Below are positions 8,659 through 17,781 of a stretch of DNA of 64,000 bases, piece after piece. This DNA is from Haloferax denitrificans ATCC 35960. GTDB taxonomy: Archaea; Halobacteriota; Halobacteria; Halobacteriales; Haloferacaceae. Every line of letters starts with the position of its first letter. Position 1 is the stretch's first letter. The DNA lies in NCBI RefSeq assembly GCF_000337795.1, contig NZ_AOLP01000019.1:1-64000 (forward strand), given 5' to 3'. The translations under genes and the position numbers were made by a program. A model generated the notes under the pieces. It had not been told where the DNA came from and did not search any database. It saw only the letters and a program-made list of their open reading frames with translations.

Positions 8659-9525
8659 ATGAAGCCCGGTGAGCAAAAGCTCGGAGACACCCGCGGGCGG
8701 TTCCTCCAGGTCGTCAAGAACGGCCGGGAGATGCACGACGTGGACTGGACGAGCGGCCGCATCCTGCTTTCGAACAGGCGGCTCATCCTCGCCGGCACCG
8801 GCGGCAAGCGGACGATTCAGCTCTCGAAGATACAGGAGTTCGGCGGGCGGTACGACGTGAACCAGCGCATCGCCACCGTCTCCGACTACTTCAGCGTCCA
8901 CATCCCGTCGGGCGTCGTCCTGCTCGCGCCCGTCGACTACGACGAGTTCGAGACGGACTTCTTCGGCGCGCTCCTCAACACCGAGCAGTTCCTCGCGCGA
9001 CACCCCGCCGTCGCCGGCGGCGTCGTCCAGAACACCGAGTGGGAGAAATCCCGGCTCAAAGTCGAGACGGAGGCCGTGAGTATGGCGACCGTCGGCGGCA
9101 AGTTCGTCGAAATCCGCCTCGACGACATCGGCGACGTGAAGACGGGCGAGCGGACCATCGTCGACGAACACCGAAGCGTCATCGAGGTCGAACACTCCGA
9201 CGACGAGGGGACGAGCCTCCAGACGTACATCTCCGGCTCCGACCGCGCCATCAGTTTCCTCTACACGCTCCTCAGGGAGGGCGAGGAGCTTTCCGAGACC
9301 TCTATCGACCTGAGCGAGACGGACAAACAGGTCCTCACGGCACTGTACTCCGGCGTCTCGCCGTTCGACATCCCGAACTTCCTCGGCCTCGACGTGGACG
9401 AGGTCGAAGAGCTCTTTCAGCGACTCATCGACCACAACGTCGTCGAGGAGATTCGCGTGCGCCACGAGGTGCAACTCAACGCTCGCGGCCGCAGTATCGC
9501 CTCGGACGCCATCAACGAGCAGTAA
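8659..9525 (+). CDS. cheF1: CheF archaeal taxis protein (CheY-archaellum adaptor)
   Basis: CheF proteins exist only in archaea. They bind phospho-CheY and the Arl cytosolic ring (ArlCE, ArlD), so they link the bacterial-type chemotaxis system to the archaellum motor. This 288-residue protein contains the CheF pattern: LSNRRLILAGTGGKRTIQLSKI near residues 37-58, IPSGVVLLAP, then a C-terminal winged-helix-like part (DKQVLTALYSGVSPFDIPNFLGLDVDEV). It is the last gene of the cheB operon. A paralogue, cheF2, lies 1.6 kb away on the other strand, the same pair arrangement described in Halobacterium. Confidence 0.9.
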   Translation: MKPGEQKLGDTRGRFLQVVKNGREMHDVDWTSGRILLSNRRLILAGTGGKRTIQLSKIQEFGGRYDVNQRIATVSDYFSVHIPSGVVLLAPVDYDEFETDFFGALLNTEQFLARHPAVAGGVVQNTEWEKSRLKVETEAVSMATVGGKFVEIRLDDIGDVKTGERTIVDEHRSVIEVEHSDDEGTSLQTYISGSDRAISFLYTLLREGEELSETSIDLSETDKQVLTALYSGVSPFDIPNFLGLDVDEVEELFQRLIDHNVVEEIRVRHEVQLNARGRSIASDAINEQ

Positions 9526-9581
9526 CCGACACTCGGATTTTCGCGGCGCAGTCACCGACGGAGAGCGACGCGTCGCGCTCG

Positions 9582-9944
9582 TCAGTCGTCGGTGGCGCGC
9601 CGCGAGGCCCGGTCGAGCGCGACTCCGGCGTAGACGCCACCCAACCAGACCCCGGCCAAGAGAACGATGCCCCGCACGCGCCCGCCGGGTTCGTGGGATA
9701 GCCCGTACGCCGCGAAGATAGGTACGAGGGCGCTCAAGACGCCGACTATCGTGTACCAGAAGTGGTCGTTCGGCCCGGACCACCGCCAGCGGTACGCGGG
9801 GAACGCGGCGACTCCGAAACTCACGATTGTGTACGTGAGAAGGAGGGCGACGCCGACCAACGCGTGGCCGTGTCGGAAGCCGAAGAAATAGCTGACTGCA
9901 CTTCCGAGTCCCAGCCCGACGAGCGACGAAGTCCGCGTCCGCAT
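9582..9944 (-). CDS. Small four-helix membrane protein of unknown function
   Basis: A protein of 120 residues with four hydrophobic segments (around residues 8-20, 25-47, 62-80 and 93-112) and a short charged C-terminus. I do not recognise a family. The ATG at 9944 places the first helix immediately after a short basic N-terminus; a longer form with 13 extra residues is possible. It lies alone between cheF1 and cheF2, converging on cheF1. The upstream sequence contains a TATCA half-site but not the full inverted repeat, so I do not place it in the motility regulon. Confidence 0.6.
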   Translation of the reverse strand: MRTRTSSLVGLGLGSAVSYFFGFRHGHALVGVALLLTYTIVSFGVAAFPAYRWRWSGPNDHFWYTIVGVLSALVPIFAAYGLSHEPGGRVRGIVLLAGVWLGGVYAGVALDRASRRATDD

Positions 9945-10019
9945 GGTGACAGAATCAGTTGCGCGGCTGATAGTTCTTCGCAACCACCGGACGGCACTGA
10001 TTCCGACAGAAAAACGGTT

Positions 10020-11138
10020 TCAGACGTTCACGTCTTCGATTTCCTCGTTGACGACGAACCGACCCTGCGGCGTCAGCGAGGTCGGAAGCTCGTCGTCGCC
10101 GATGAGTTCCTCATCGTGGAGCTTCTCCAGTTCCGCGTCGAGGACCGCCTCGTCGACGCCGAGCAGTTCGCTGAAGTCGACCTCTGCGGCCATCTCGCCT
10201 GCGGAGTACAGTCCGACGAGGACTTCGAGGCCCTGTTCTGTGACCTCGACGTCGCGGACGCCCGACTTTATCCAGTGGTAGACGAGTCGGAGGTAGCGCC
10301 CGAGGATGTTCATCTTCCGCCGGGAGTCGAGCGTTATCTCGGAGGTGACCGTCTGGCCCTGTTTGACGTGCTGGACCGAAAGCACCAGTCGCGTTTCGCC
10401 GTCGACGGTCCGTTCGAGCACCTCGAAGAAGATGACGCTCGCGAGGTCGATGTGGAACGGCTCGCCGTTCTCGGTGAGCGGGCCGTCGTCGTCGGGGAAC
10501 GTGACGGCCTCGTAGTCGAGATGCAGGCCCGAAGGGCGGCGCTCCGTGTCGAGGACGCGCCCGCCGATGCGGGCCGGGTGGGTGACCTGCGCGCGCGAGC
10601 CGTTGAGCGCCGCGCGGAACAGCAACAGCGAGAACTTCTCGATGGTCTCGCGGTCGCCGCCGATGACGGTCGTCCGGCGCTGGCGGCCGATGATGTAGCC
10701 CACCATCACCGTGTAGTCGAAGAACTCCTCGACCTCCGGGGGGACCTGCCCGACGGCGATGTCGAAGATGGAGGTGATGGGGATGACGGTCTTCGCCTTC
10801 GACGTGGCGAGGATGAGCCGTCGCTGGCTCATCAGGACGCGGCCCTTGACGGGTTCGAACGAGGCGTTGCCGCCGGCGACGAAGTTGGCGACGAAGTCGA
10901 CGACGATGGACTCGCCGTCGCTGGTCCGTTTTTCCGTCTGCTTCTTCGAGCGCTCCCGCTCTTGTTCCTCGCGTTCGTCCGACGGTTCGGACTTCTTCCG
11001 GCGGTACGCCTGCAGGAGGTCGCTTTTCGCCACGTCGCCCCCTTCGGGCGCGCGGGAACGGGCCTCCTGTGCGGTCTGTTCGCCTCCTGTGTCTGGCATC
11101 GTATCTCGGGTCTGTCTCTGTGGTCCGTCGTCAGTCAT
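10020..11138 (-). CDS. cheF2: Second CheF family protein
   Basis: A CheF paralogue of 372 residues with a long charged, probably disordered N-terminus (about 1-75, rich in Arg/Glu/Lys). The CheF core follows, with GRVLMSQRRLILATSKAKTV near residues 97-118, VMVGYIIGRQRR, and a C-terminal helical region (LEVLVGLYSAGEMAAEVDFSELLG). Its start overlaps the arlJ stop as ATGA, so it is the last gene of the arlCE-arlJ operon. It is therefore made together with the motor, while cheF1 is made with the che enzymes. In Halobacterium both CheF proteins were found by interaction with CheY and the archaellum accessory proteins. Confidence 0.88.
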   Translation of the reverse strand: MTDDGPQRQTRDTMPDTGGEQTAQEARSRAPEGGDVAKSDLLQAYRRKKSEPSDEREEQERERSKKQTEKRTSDGESIVVDFVANFVAGGNASFEPVKGRVLMSQRRLILATSKAKTVIPITSIFDIAVGQVPPEVEEFFDYTVMVGYIIGRQRRTTVIGGDRETIEKFSLLLFRAALNGSRAQVTHPARIGGRVLDTERRPSGLHLDYEAVTFPDDDGPLTENGEPFHIDLASVIFFEVLERTVDGETRLVLSVQHVKQGQTVTSEITLDSRRKMNILGRYLRLVYHWIKSGVRDVEVTEQGLEVLVGLYSAGEMAAEVDFSELLGVDEAVLDAELEKLHDEELIGDDELPTSLTPQGRFVVNEEIEDVNV

Positions 11139-12877
11139 ACACTAATCAGCGCTCCTGCGAGCGACGAGGTGGCGACCGCCATCAGCGAGCCCACCCAGAC
11201 GAGCATCACGAAATGGAGGTAGGCGTTCGCCTTGTGCCCGCCGTCGACCATCCGAATCATGAGCGACGACAGCAGGGCGTTAAACAGGATGATGAGCGTC
11301 AGCATGTACTCGATGAAGGGCACGTCGTAGACGCCGGCGTAGATGAGCGTCCCGAACTGGAGGCTGTCGAGGTTCATCTGCGTCGAAAACGACGCGAGAA
11401 TCTCGACGACTTCCAGCCCGATGAAGAAGGCGAACGACGCGGAGGCCGTGATGCCGTAGAGGACGCCGATGAGCGTGACGGTCGACTGCTTTCGCTGGCG
11501 ACGGAGCTTGATAATCTCGTTCATGTTGCGGCTGATGAGTTCGCCGAGGAGCTTCGGCTTGCCACCCATCGACCGGCCGACGTTGTACATCTCGGAGAAC
11601 TTCTGGACGAGGTACGAGTTCGTCTCCGCGGTGAAGAAGAACCACGAACGGTCGGGGTCGAGCCGCATCCGAAGCCGGGTGTACAGCCGGGAGATTTCAC
11701 GCGAGAGGACGCCGAAGTCCTTGGTCTTGAGCGTCTTCAGGACGGCCGTGGTCGTGCTCTGTTTCGCCGTCTCCGAGGCCCCGAGCGCGCGGATGAAGCC
11801 GGGGTACTCCTCGTCGCGCTCGCCGATGCGCTTTTCGTGGCGACGCGCGACGATTCCGGGGACCGCAAGCGGCGTCAGCGGCGTCGAGATGAGAAGCGGA
11901 ATCGGGAGTTCAATCATGATTGGCCGGACCGTCGCGCCGACGGGGGTCAGGTCGAACGTGCCCAACGCGAGCACGAGCACCATCGTGATAGAGAGGCCGA
12001 CCGCGCCGTACAGCGTGATGTCTATCTGCCGGTTCGCCTTCGTCCGGTACTCGGGCTGGTGGAACCAAAGCGGGTCGTACGGCGACATCGTCCGGATGAC
12101 GAAGTAAAAGCCCAACTGCACGAAGACGAAAAGCACGATGACCGCGCCGATGGTCATCGTCGCGTCGGTCCCCGTCAGGATGGGGAGCACGATGGCGTTG
12201 ATGATGGCGAACGTCATCGACAGAATCATCGAGAGGTAGAGGTCCTTCATGACCTCCAGGTTCCCCAGCGCGCTCTCGTAGACGGTGATGTACTTCTGAA
12301 TCATCGCGTTCTGCTCGCCGAGGAGGAAGTCGTCGATGCTCTGGCCGGCGTTGATGGAGTACGCGAGCCTGTCGAGGAAGTCCGCGAGGGGCTTCGACGG
12401 CACCTCCCGCGCCCGCCGCTGACAGGCGTCGTCGAGCGACTGGTTCCACGCGTCGACCAGTTGGACGATGCGGTTCATCTCGGTCGCCAACTCGCCGTAT
12501 TCCTCCTCGCGCGCGAGCGTGCGGAACACGGCGACGCGGTCGATGTTCGTCGTCGAGAGCACGGTCATGTGCGTGATGAGGAGGTGGAGCTGGTTCTCGA
12601 GACTGCGGCGGGTCTGCTCGACGAGGAGCCGCGGATAGAGGACGGCCCCGCCCAAGAGCAACACGCCGAGGAGGAACACGGGGATGCGGACGAGGAGGGG
12701 GAACGGAAGCGCGATAGCCCCGGCCAGAGAGAGGAGGAAGAACACGATGGCGGGGCCGAGCACCGCGAGCAGGTAGCGCGACAGCTCCATCGGCATCTGC
12801 TCGTACGACTCGATGATGTCGCTGATGAAGTCCCGGACCTGCACCGCCTGCATCGACGCGCTCTGTTCCCCTGCCAT
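11135..12877 (-). CDS. arlJ: Archaellum membrane platform protein ArlJ (FlaJ)
   Basis: This 580-residue integral membrane protein is the core of the archaellum assembly platform and the partner of the ATPase ArlI. It has the T2SF/TadC architecture: two hydrophobic clusters (about residues 33-75 and 205-330) and a C-terminal set (about 470-575). The cytoplasmic domains contain RRSLENQLHLLITHMTVLS and the conserved loop EYPGFIRALGASETAKQST. Four bases separate it from arlI upstream, and its stop overlaps the cheF2 start. The long N-terminal extension compared with crenarchaeal homologues is usual in haloarchaea. Confidence 0.93.
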   Translation of the reverse strand: MAGEQSASMQAVQVRDFISDIIESYEQMPMELSRYLLAVLGPAIVFFLLSLAGAIALPFPLLVRIPVFLLGVLLLGGAVLYPRLLVEQTRRSLENQLHLLITHMTVLSTTNIDRVAVFRTLAREEEYGELATEMNRIVQLVDAWNQSLDDACQRRAREVPSKPLADFLDRLAYSINAGQSIDDFLLGEQNAMIQKYITVYESALGNLEVMKDLYLSMILSMTFAIINAIVLPILTGTDATMTIGAVIVLFVFVQLGFYFVIRTMSPYDPLWFHQPEYRTKANRQIDITLYGAVGLSITMVLVLALGTFDLTPVGATVRPIMIELPIPLLISTPLTPLAVPGIVARRHEKRIGERDEEYPGFIRALGASETAKQSTTTAVLKTLKTKDFGVLSREISRLYTRLRMRLDPDRSWFFFTAETNSYLVQKFSEMYNVGRSMGGKPKLLGELISRNMNEIIKLRRQRKQSTVTLIGVLYGITASASFAFFIGLEVVEILASFSTQMNLDSLQFGTLIYAGVYDVPFIEYMLTLIILFNALLSSLMIRMVDGGHKANAYLHFVMLVWVGSLMAVATSSLAGALISV

Positions 12878-12881
12878 CTCG

Positions 12882-14546
12882 TTACACCCTCGCCATGTCG
12901 AACGGCAGTCCCTCGACGCCGTCGCGCTGGAAGTCCTCGATGAGTTCGTTCACCTCGTGGTAGCCGAGGACGTTCTCCTGTATCGCCCGGCGGACGAGTT
13001 CGGCGCGGAACTGGATGTCGTCGTATATCTTCCGCGTGTCGTCGTAGCCGAGGAGCGTCGCGACCTTCTGTTCCATGATGAAGGAGTTGTTCATCCCCTG
13101 GAAGACGATCTCGTCTTGGACGGGGTCCCAGTAGAACGCCTCGCGGGTGACGACGCCGCCCATCTCCTTCGAGTAGCCCTCGATCTCCTGCACGCTCGTC
13201 ACCCGACGGAGGATGTCGTTGCCCCGCCGGACGCGGTTTTGGAACAGCGCGATGTCGCAGTTGTCCATGAACGTCTCGGGGACGTTGATGGGGTCGCCGG
13301 TGAAGCGCTGAATCATCGAGACGATGTCGGAAGCGTGGAACGTGAGCATCACCGGGTGACCGGTCTGGGCCGCCTGGAACGCCATGCGCCCCTCCTCGCC
13401 ACGGACCTCCCCGACGATGATGTAGTCGGGGCGAGAGCGGAGCGCGGCCGCGACGAGGTCGAACATGTCGACTTCGGAGTCGGAGCCGCGGCCCTCGCGG
13501 GTGAGGAGTTGCTGCCACGTGTCGTGCGGCGGGAGCACCTCGGCGGTGTCCTCCGCCGTGTATATCTTCGAGTCCTGCGGGATGAACGAGAGGATGGCGT
13601 TGAGCGTCGTCGTCTTGCCCGACGCCGTCTCCCCGACCACGAAGATGGTGCGTTCGTTCTCCAGCGCGATCCAGAGGTACGCGGCCAACTCGGGCGACAG
13701 CGTCCCCCACTTGGCGATCTGGAACACCGAAAGCGGCACGTCGTCGCCCTGACGGATGGTGAGCGACGACCCCTTCAGCGACACGTCGTCGGAGTAGATG
13801 ATGTTGATACGCGAGCCGTCGGGGAGCGTGGAGTCGACGATGGGGTGGGCGTCGGAGACGGGGTCGCCGATGCGTTCGCCCATGTTGCGGAGCCAGTTGT
13901 CGAACTGCTCCGTGTTGTCGAACTCGACGCTCGTCTCCAACAGCCCGAAGGTCCCGTGGTCGACGTCGACCTGACTGGGACCGATGACGTGAATGTCCTC
14001 GTTCTCCGGGTCGCGCATGATGGGTTCGAGCGGACCGAGGCCGACGATGTCGCGGACGAGTCGGTACTGAATCTTGTCGTAGGTCGTCTGCGAGACCTCG
14101 ATTCCGGCCACGTCGAGGCGTTTCGCCACCGAGCCGAGCGGCCCGCGGTCGTCGCCCTCGATGTGGACGATTTCGGAGAGCAACTCCTCGATGCGCTCTT
14201 CGTAGTCGGCGCTCTCTTCGGGTGCCGGCTTCGAGACGCTTCGTTCGAGCAGTTTGTCCTTGACCCGAGCGAACACCTCGAGTTCGTCGTCGTCCATCTC
14301 GGGTTCGATGGTGTAGTACTTCGTCGTCTCGCCGAAGTTGCCGTATATCTGGCAGAACACGGGACCGCCCAGCGGGTAGATGATGTTCGGACGCCGGGAC
14401 TCGTAGTCGCCCGGCTCGTCGACGAGCATCGGGAACTCGCCGGTGATCTGGCGGAACCGCTTGAGGTGGTCCCGAAGGTGCGGCCACTGCATCGCGAGGC
14501 GCTTGAGATCGTCCGACAGTCTGGCGGAGCCGTGTTCGCTCGCCAT
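12882..14546 (-). CDS. arlI: Archaellum motor/assembly ATPase ArlI (FlaI)
   Basis: A 554-residue hexameric ATPase of the type II/IV secretion superfamily that powers both filament assembly and rotation. The N-terminal domain (about 1-230) is followed by the RecA-like domain with Walker A VVGETASGKTTTLNA near residues 303-317. Asp-box and Walker B regions follow (YTAEDTAEVLPPHDTW, RSRPDYIIVGEVRGEEG), with the His box TGHPVMLTFHASD between residues 385 and 405. It starts immediately after the arlH stop. ArlI, ArlH and ArlJ form the motor complex. Confidence 0.95.
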   Translation of the reverse strand: MASEHGSARLSDDLKRLAMQWPHLRDHLKRFRQITGEFPMLVDEPGDYESRRPNIIYPLGGPVFCQIYGNFGETTKYYTIEPEMDDDELEVFARVKDKLLERSVSKPAPEESADYEERIEELLSEIVHIEGDDRGPLGSVAKRLDVAGIEVSQTTYDKIQYRLVRDIVGLGPLEPIMRDPENEDIHVIGPSQVDVDHGTFGLLETSVEFDNTEQFDNWLRNMGERIGDPVSDAHPIVDSTLPDGSRINIIYSDDVSLKGSSLTIRQGDDVPLSVFQIAKWGTLSPELAAYLWIALENERTIFVVGETASGKTTTLNAILSFIPQDSKIYTAEDTAEVLPPHDTWQQLLTREGRGSDSEVDMFDLVAAALRSRPDYIIVGEVRGEEGRMAFQAAQTGHPVMLTFHASDIVSMIQRFTGDPINVPETFMDNCDIALFQNRVRRGNDILRRVTSVQEIEGYSKEMGGVVTREAFYWDPVQDEIVFQGMNNSFIMEQKVATLLGYDDTRKIYDDIQFRAELVRRAIQENVLGYHEVNELIEDFQRDGVEGLPFDMARV

Positions 14547-15296
14547 CTACGCCACGCTCCTCGACTCGATGACGAGTCCGATACCCGACCGGACCGAAAA
14601 TCCGACGCGGTCGCCGACCTGCTGGCCCATGCCCGCAAAGCGCTTCACGAAGATGTTCCGGCGGACGTCGTTTCCGACCTCCACCATCTCCAGTTCGAAG
14701 TAGACGTCGGCGATAGAGCGGAACGGACCGATAGAGCCCTCGTCGACAGACGACGGGTCGACGGTGATGATGATGGTCTTGCCCTTCGTCGTCAGCTCGC
14801 GGAAAAACGAGATGATTTCGAGGGCGGCCTGCCGCTCGTCGTTCTGCCGGACCAGCGCCTCGAACTGCGGGTCGTTACGCAGGATGGCGTCGAACGTGTC
14901 GATGATGATGACGTCGGCGTCCCAGAGCGTCTCGGCGTCCATCAGTCGCCGGAGGAGCTGTTTGCGCTCCTTCTGACTGCTCCCGCCGGAGAGCGCGCCG
15001 CTACTGTCGATTTCGGCCTGGAGGAACAGGATTCGCTCGTCGAGCAGATGCTTGACGATGTCGTACGAAAGCGAGTGCATCTGGTCGAGGAAGCCGCGGA
15101 CGCCCAGCTCGGTCGAGACGAGCGTCACCACCGTTTCCTCGTCGCAGAAGCCGTAGCTGAACCGCTGCGACAGCACGCTTTTGCCGGCGCCGTAGTCCCC
15201 TTCGATGAGGACGATTGCACCCTTTGGGATGCCGCCGCCGAGTTCCTTTTCGAGACGGTCGTGCCCGGATAGCCCGAGAGAGAATTGACTGCTCAT
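14547..15296 (-). CDS. arlH: Archaellum motor regulator ArlH (FlaH)
   Basis: A KaiC-like RecA-fold protein of 249 residues that binds ATP and docks on ArlI inside the ArlX/ArlCE ring. The Walker A motif is EGDYGAGKS with Lys-39. The Walker B strand [12 protein letters not shown] is near residues 128-139. Family members bind nucleotide but hydrolyse it poorly. The start overlaps the arlG stop (ATGA), and arlI follows with no spacing. It is distinguished from the nearby KaiC-like cirA product by this operon position and by its closer match to the ArlH pattern. Confidence 0.93.
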   Translation of the reverse strand: MSSQFSLGLSGHDRLEKELGGGIPKGAIVLIEGDYGAGKSVLSQRFSYGFCDEETVVTLVSTELGVRGFLDQMHSLSYDIVKHLLDERILFLQAEIDSSGALSGGSSQKERKQLLRRLMDAETLWDADVIIIDTFDAILRNDPQFEALVRQNDERQAALEIISFFRELTTKGKTIIITVDPSSVDEGSIGPFRSIADVYFELEMVEVGNDVRRNIFVKRFAGMGQQVGDRVGFSVRSGIGLVIESRSVA

Positions 15297-15742
15297 GGTA
15301 CGCGGAATTTGAACACCTCTTCGTCACCGTCGACGACGACGGTCATCCGGTAGTCGCCCGAGGTCAACGCGATGTCCGTCACCGTGAGTTCGATGACGTT
15401 GCTCGGCCGCCACTCGGTGCCGTCGACGACGTTCACCGTGACGTTGGTCTGATACTGTCCACCGACGATGATGTCGAAGCCGCCGCTGGTCGCCGGGAGC
15501 GTCCTGAGACCCGTGTTCTTGACGTATATCGAGAGGTTGTCGCTCGCACCGTCGTAGACGCCCGCCTCCGGGTCGCTTATGACTTCGATGTCGGTTCTGA
15601 TTTCCGTGCTCACGTCGCCGCCGCGCTCGTCGACCGAATTGCTGATACCGGTCACGGTGTCGATGAGGACACCCGAGACGCCGGCGGCGACGACGATGCT
15701 GGCGATAAACAGGATGAGGCTCGGAACGGAGATGTCGGCCAT
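15293..15742 (-). CDS. arlG: Archaellum stator protein ArlG (FlaG)
   Basis: A 149-residue protein with one N-terminal membrane helix (about residues 8-28, [19 protein letters not shown]) and a beta-rich external domain ending [13 protein letters not shown]. ArlG and ArlF form the pseudo-periplasmic stator that ties the motor to the S-layer. The helix and following segment resemble class III prepilin-like N-termini, but no clear prepilin-peptidase site is seen. It starts at the base after the arlF stop and overlaps arlH by 4 bp. Confidence 0.88.
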   Translation of the reverse strand: MADISVPSLILFIASIVVAAGVSGVLIDTVTGISNSVDERGGDVSTEIRTDIEVISDPEAGVYDGASDNLSIYVKNTGLRTLPATSGGFDIIVGGQYQTNVTVNVVDGTEWRPSNVIELTVTDIALTSGDYRMTVVVDGDEEVFKFRVP

Positions 15743-16180
15743 CTAGCTCACCGCCTCCGTCGCGGCGACGCCGCTTCCGGTGACGACTTTCACCCGTGCG
15801 GGCGTGGGATCGGCGTCGACCACGAGGCTGAGGTTCTCGCCGGCGTACCAGAGGTCGGTCGCGGCGTCGCCGTCGACGGTCGCGTTGGCCGGCGGCACGT
15901 CGACGTAGGCGTTGTCGACGAGCAGAGTTGTCTCGCTCACTGACAGCGTCTCCGAGCCGACGTTCGTCAGGTTCACCGTGAGGGTCGTGTTGTTCGCGTC
16001 GTAGGTCGCGTTCGTGACCGCGATGTCCGTGTTCGTCCGTTCGAGCGCCCGCTCCGCGTCGGCGTCCTGCGCTTCGAGCACGTTCTCCGACGCGTTGGAC
16101 GTCGCTGTGTACAGCGACCCCGTGGCGACGAGGACGCCGAGGAAGATGATGGCGGTCGAGCCGCTAACACCGAATCCCAT
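15743..16180 (-). CDS. arlF: Archaellum stator protein ArlF (FlaF)
   Basis: A 145-residue protein with an N-terminal membrane helix (GSTAIIFLGVLVATGSLYTAT, about residues 6-26), a short coiled stretch (ENVLEAQDADAERALERTNTD) and a beta-sandwich external domain. ArlF binds S-layer protein and partners ArlG. Its start lies 17 bp inside the end of arlCE, so translation is probably coupled. Several Asn-X-Thr/Ser sequons (for example NVTYD-type and NLTN) suggest N-glycosylation of the external domain. Confidence 0.87.
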   Translation of the reverse strand: MGFGVSGSTAIIFLGVLVATGSLYTATSNASENVLEAQDADAERALERTNTDIAVTNATYDANNTTLTVNLTNVGSETLSVSETTLLVDNAYVDVPPANATVDGDAATDLWYAGENLSLVVDADPTPARVKVVTGSGVAATEAVS

Positions 16181-17603
16181 CGAATCTCCCCCCGTAGGCG
16201 ACCAGCTCGTCGTACAGCTGTCCCCGCGGAACGTCCTCCGCGAGTCGGCAGACGTACGAGAGGCTCGTCTGGTGGTCGTCGATGCGGAGTTCGTGGTCGT
16301 CGGCGTCCTCGACCGACGGCGCTATCTGCCCGACGTGGGCGTTCAGCTCGCTCTCGACGGCGCGCGATATCCAGTCCTGCTCCCGATACTGGCGGAGCGC
16401 GCGCGACGCGCCGAGCGCGCCGCCGACGGAGACGAGGTGTTCGGCCCATTCGAGCACGAGCACCTCGGAGACGTAGTTCGACGGGAGTCCCGTCAGGTAG
16501 GCGTCCGACGCTTCGACCGCCGCGGGCGGCTCGGGTTCGGCGGCCGCCTCGTCGTCGCCCGAGAGCTCGCCGTTGGCCGCCGCGGTGGCGTACTCGGCCT
16601 CCAGTTCGTCGAGCGTCTTGCGGACGTCGCCGTCGGCGTCTTCGACCTCGGACTCGGGGTCGAGCAGTTCGTCGTCGAGGTCGTCGTCGAGGTCGTCATC
16701 GAGGTCGGCGACCGCTTCGACGTCCTCTTCGTCGTCGTCGGTCTCGGCCTCGACCGGGTCGACGTCGTCGAGCGCCGCGTCTTCCTCGTCTTCGAGGTCG
16801 GCCAATTCGTCGTCGAGGTCGTCGTCGAGGTCGTCGTCGAGGTCAGACTCTGCGTCATCCGCCTCCGCGTCGTCCTCGTCGTCCCAGCCGCCGCCGTCCT
16901 CGTACTGTTCTTTGAGGTCGTCGAAGCTCGCGCCGCCCGCGCCGCCCGAGTCGTCGGCCTCGTCGGTCTCGTCGTCGCCGTCGTCGAGGGCGTCCGCGGG
17001 GCTCTCGCGCTCTGCTTCCACGAGTTCGTCTTCGGCGGCGAGCTCCGCTTCTTTCGCGCCCTCCTCGGCGTCGAGCTCGCCGAAGTCGTCGTCGAAGAAC
17101 GACTCGGCGTCGGCGTTCGCCACCTCGGGGTCGAGATGCTCTTCGTCCTCGGCTTCCGCCTCGAAGAGGCCGAACGCGCCCCCGCCGTCGAGGCCGCCCA
17201 TCTCGCGGGCGTCGTCGACGAACGGGTTGATGCCGCGGGTGACCATCTCGTAGATGTCGAGTAGTTTGCGAATCGTGTCGTCGAGCTCTTCGACGGTCTC
17301 TCCGATCTGTTTGTTCTCTTCGCGGACGGTGTTCATCCCCGACGAGATGGCGCTTACTTCGTTCTCGAGTTCGCCGATGCGATCTTCGAGCTCTGCGAGT
17401 TCCTCGCTGTTGTCGTCGCCGAATCCGCCGAAATCGTCGTCGTCGAATCCGTCGTCGAGGTCGTCGCCGAAGTCACCAAACTCGTCCGAGAGGTCGTCGA
17501 TCCCCTCCTCGAATCCAAGTCCATCGTCTGATGACATGTGTTGTCCTTCCGTCGTTTCGTCCCCGGCGTCGGCCGCGTCTTCGTCGTTCTGCCACTCCAT
17601 CAT
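16164..17603 (-). CDS. arlCE: Fused archaellum accessory protein ArlCE (FlaC-FlaE)
   Basis: The N-terminal part has an ArlC-type coiled coil (ELAELEDRIGELENEVSAIS and the following helix to NPFVDD, about residues 60-130). A long, extremely acidic and probably disordered linker (about 135-360) follows, encoded by GTCGTCGAG-type DNA repeats. The C-terminus is an ArlE domain containing YLTGLPSNYVSEVLVLEWAE. In haloarchaea this fusion, with ArlD, replaces the crenarchaeal ArlX ring and receives the CheF-CheY signal. ATG at 17603 (MMEWQND) is preferred because an upstream reading frame ends there in ATGA; a start at 17618 or at MSSDDG (17537) cannot be excluded. It is the first gene of the arl operon. 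Confidence 0.87.
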   Translation of the reverse strand: MMEWQNDEDAADAGDETTEGQHMSSDDGLGFEEGIDDLSDEFGDFGDDLDDGFDDDDFGGFGDDNSEELAELEDRIGELENEVSAISSGMNTVREENKQIGETVEELDDTIRKLLDIYEMVTRGINPFVDDAREMGGLDGGGAFGLFEAEAEDEEHLDPEVANADAESFFDDDFGELDAEEGAKEAELAAEDELVEAERESPADALDDGDDETDEADDSGGAGGASFDDLKEQYEDGGGWDDEDDAEADDAESDLDDDLDDDLDDELADLEDEEDAALDDVDPVEAETDDDEEDVEAVADLDDDLDDDLDDELLDPESEVEDADGDVRKTLDELEAEYATAAANGELSGDDEAAAEPEPPAAVEASDAYLTGLPSNYVSEVLVLEWAEHLVSVGGALGASRALRQYREQDWISRAVESELNAHVGQIAPSVEDADDHELRIDDHQTSLSYVCRLAEDVPRGQLYDELVAYGGRFDGIRC

Positions 17604-17722
17604 GCTCGCAGCGAGCACCTCCGCACCGTCTGCGGGGATGCTCGTTGGAGCGACGGCCTGTCACCCGGCCGAGCGGCGGACCGGCCGGGGCGGTCCGACG
17701 GACTCGGGGGAGCAGGTAACAT
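17600..17722 (-). CDS. Possible leaderless upstream reading frame coupled to arlCE (40 aa)
   Basis: ATG at 17722 lies about 28 bp downstream of the predicted (weak) arlCE TATA region, so it would be at the 5' end of the transcript. The frame runs 40 codons and its TGA overlaps the first arlCE ATG as ATGA. The peptide is Arg/Pro/Ser-rich and begins MLPAPPSPSD. A GGAGGT sequence lies near its end (17622-17617). The layout copies that found before cheB. No homologue is known to me; composition alone does not separate it from non-coding GC-rich sequence. Confidence 0.35.
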   Translation of the reverse strand: MLPAPPSPSDRPGRSAARPGDRPSLQRASPQTVRRCSLRA

Positions 17723-17767
17723 TGGTGCAAAGGTACGTAAGTCGGTACAAGAAAGTTCCCGTCCCGT

Positions 17768-17781
17768 TATCAGTCCCGATA
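17768..17781. promoter_or_regulatory. Motility box upstream of arlCE (TATCA-N4-CGATA)
   Basis: TATCA GTCC CGATA has one mismatch to the inverted repeat. On the minus strand, 14 bp separate it from TTCTTGTACC (from 17753), a weak TATA-like sequence for arlCE. It lies in the gap of about 310 bp between arlCE and cirA. In the cirA direction no TATA sequence occurs at the matching distance, so I assign it to arlCE only. Nothing else clearly recognisable is seen in this gap apart from AT-rich stretches near 17815 and 17854 that may serve cirA. Confidence 0.6.

Noticed and set aside
9955..9990. TATCA and TGAT half-sites upstream of the four-helix protein
   Set aside because: The spacing is about ten bases rather than four and no TATA box stands at 14 bp, so it is not counted as a motility box.
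16660..16845. GTCGTCGAG-type DNA repeats as a possible CRISPR or satellite
   Set aside because: They are in frame within arlCE and encode its Asp/Leu/Glu linker. There are no spacers.
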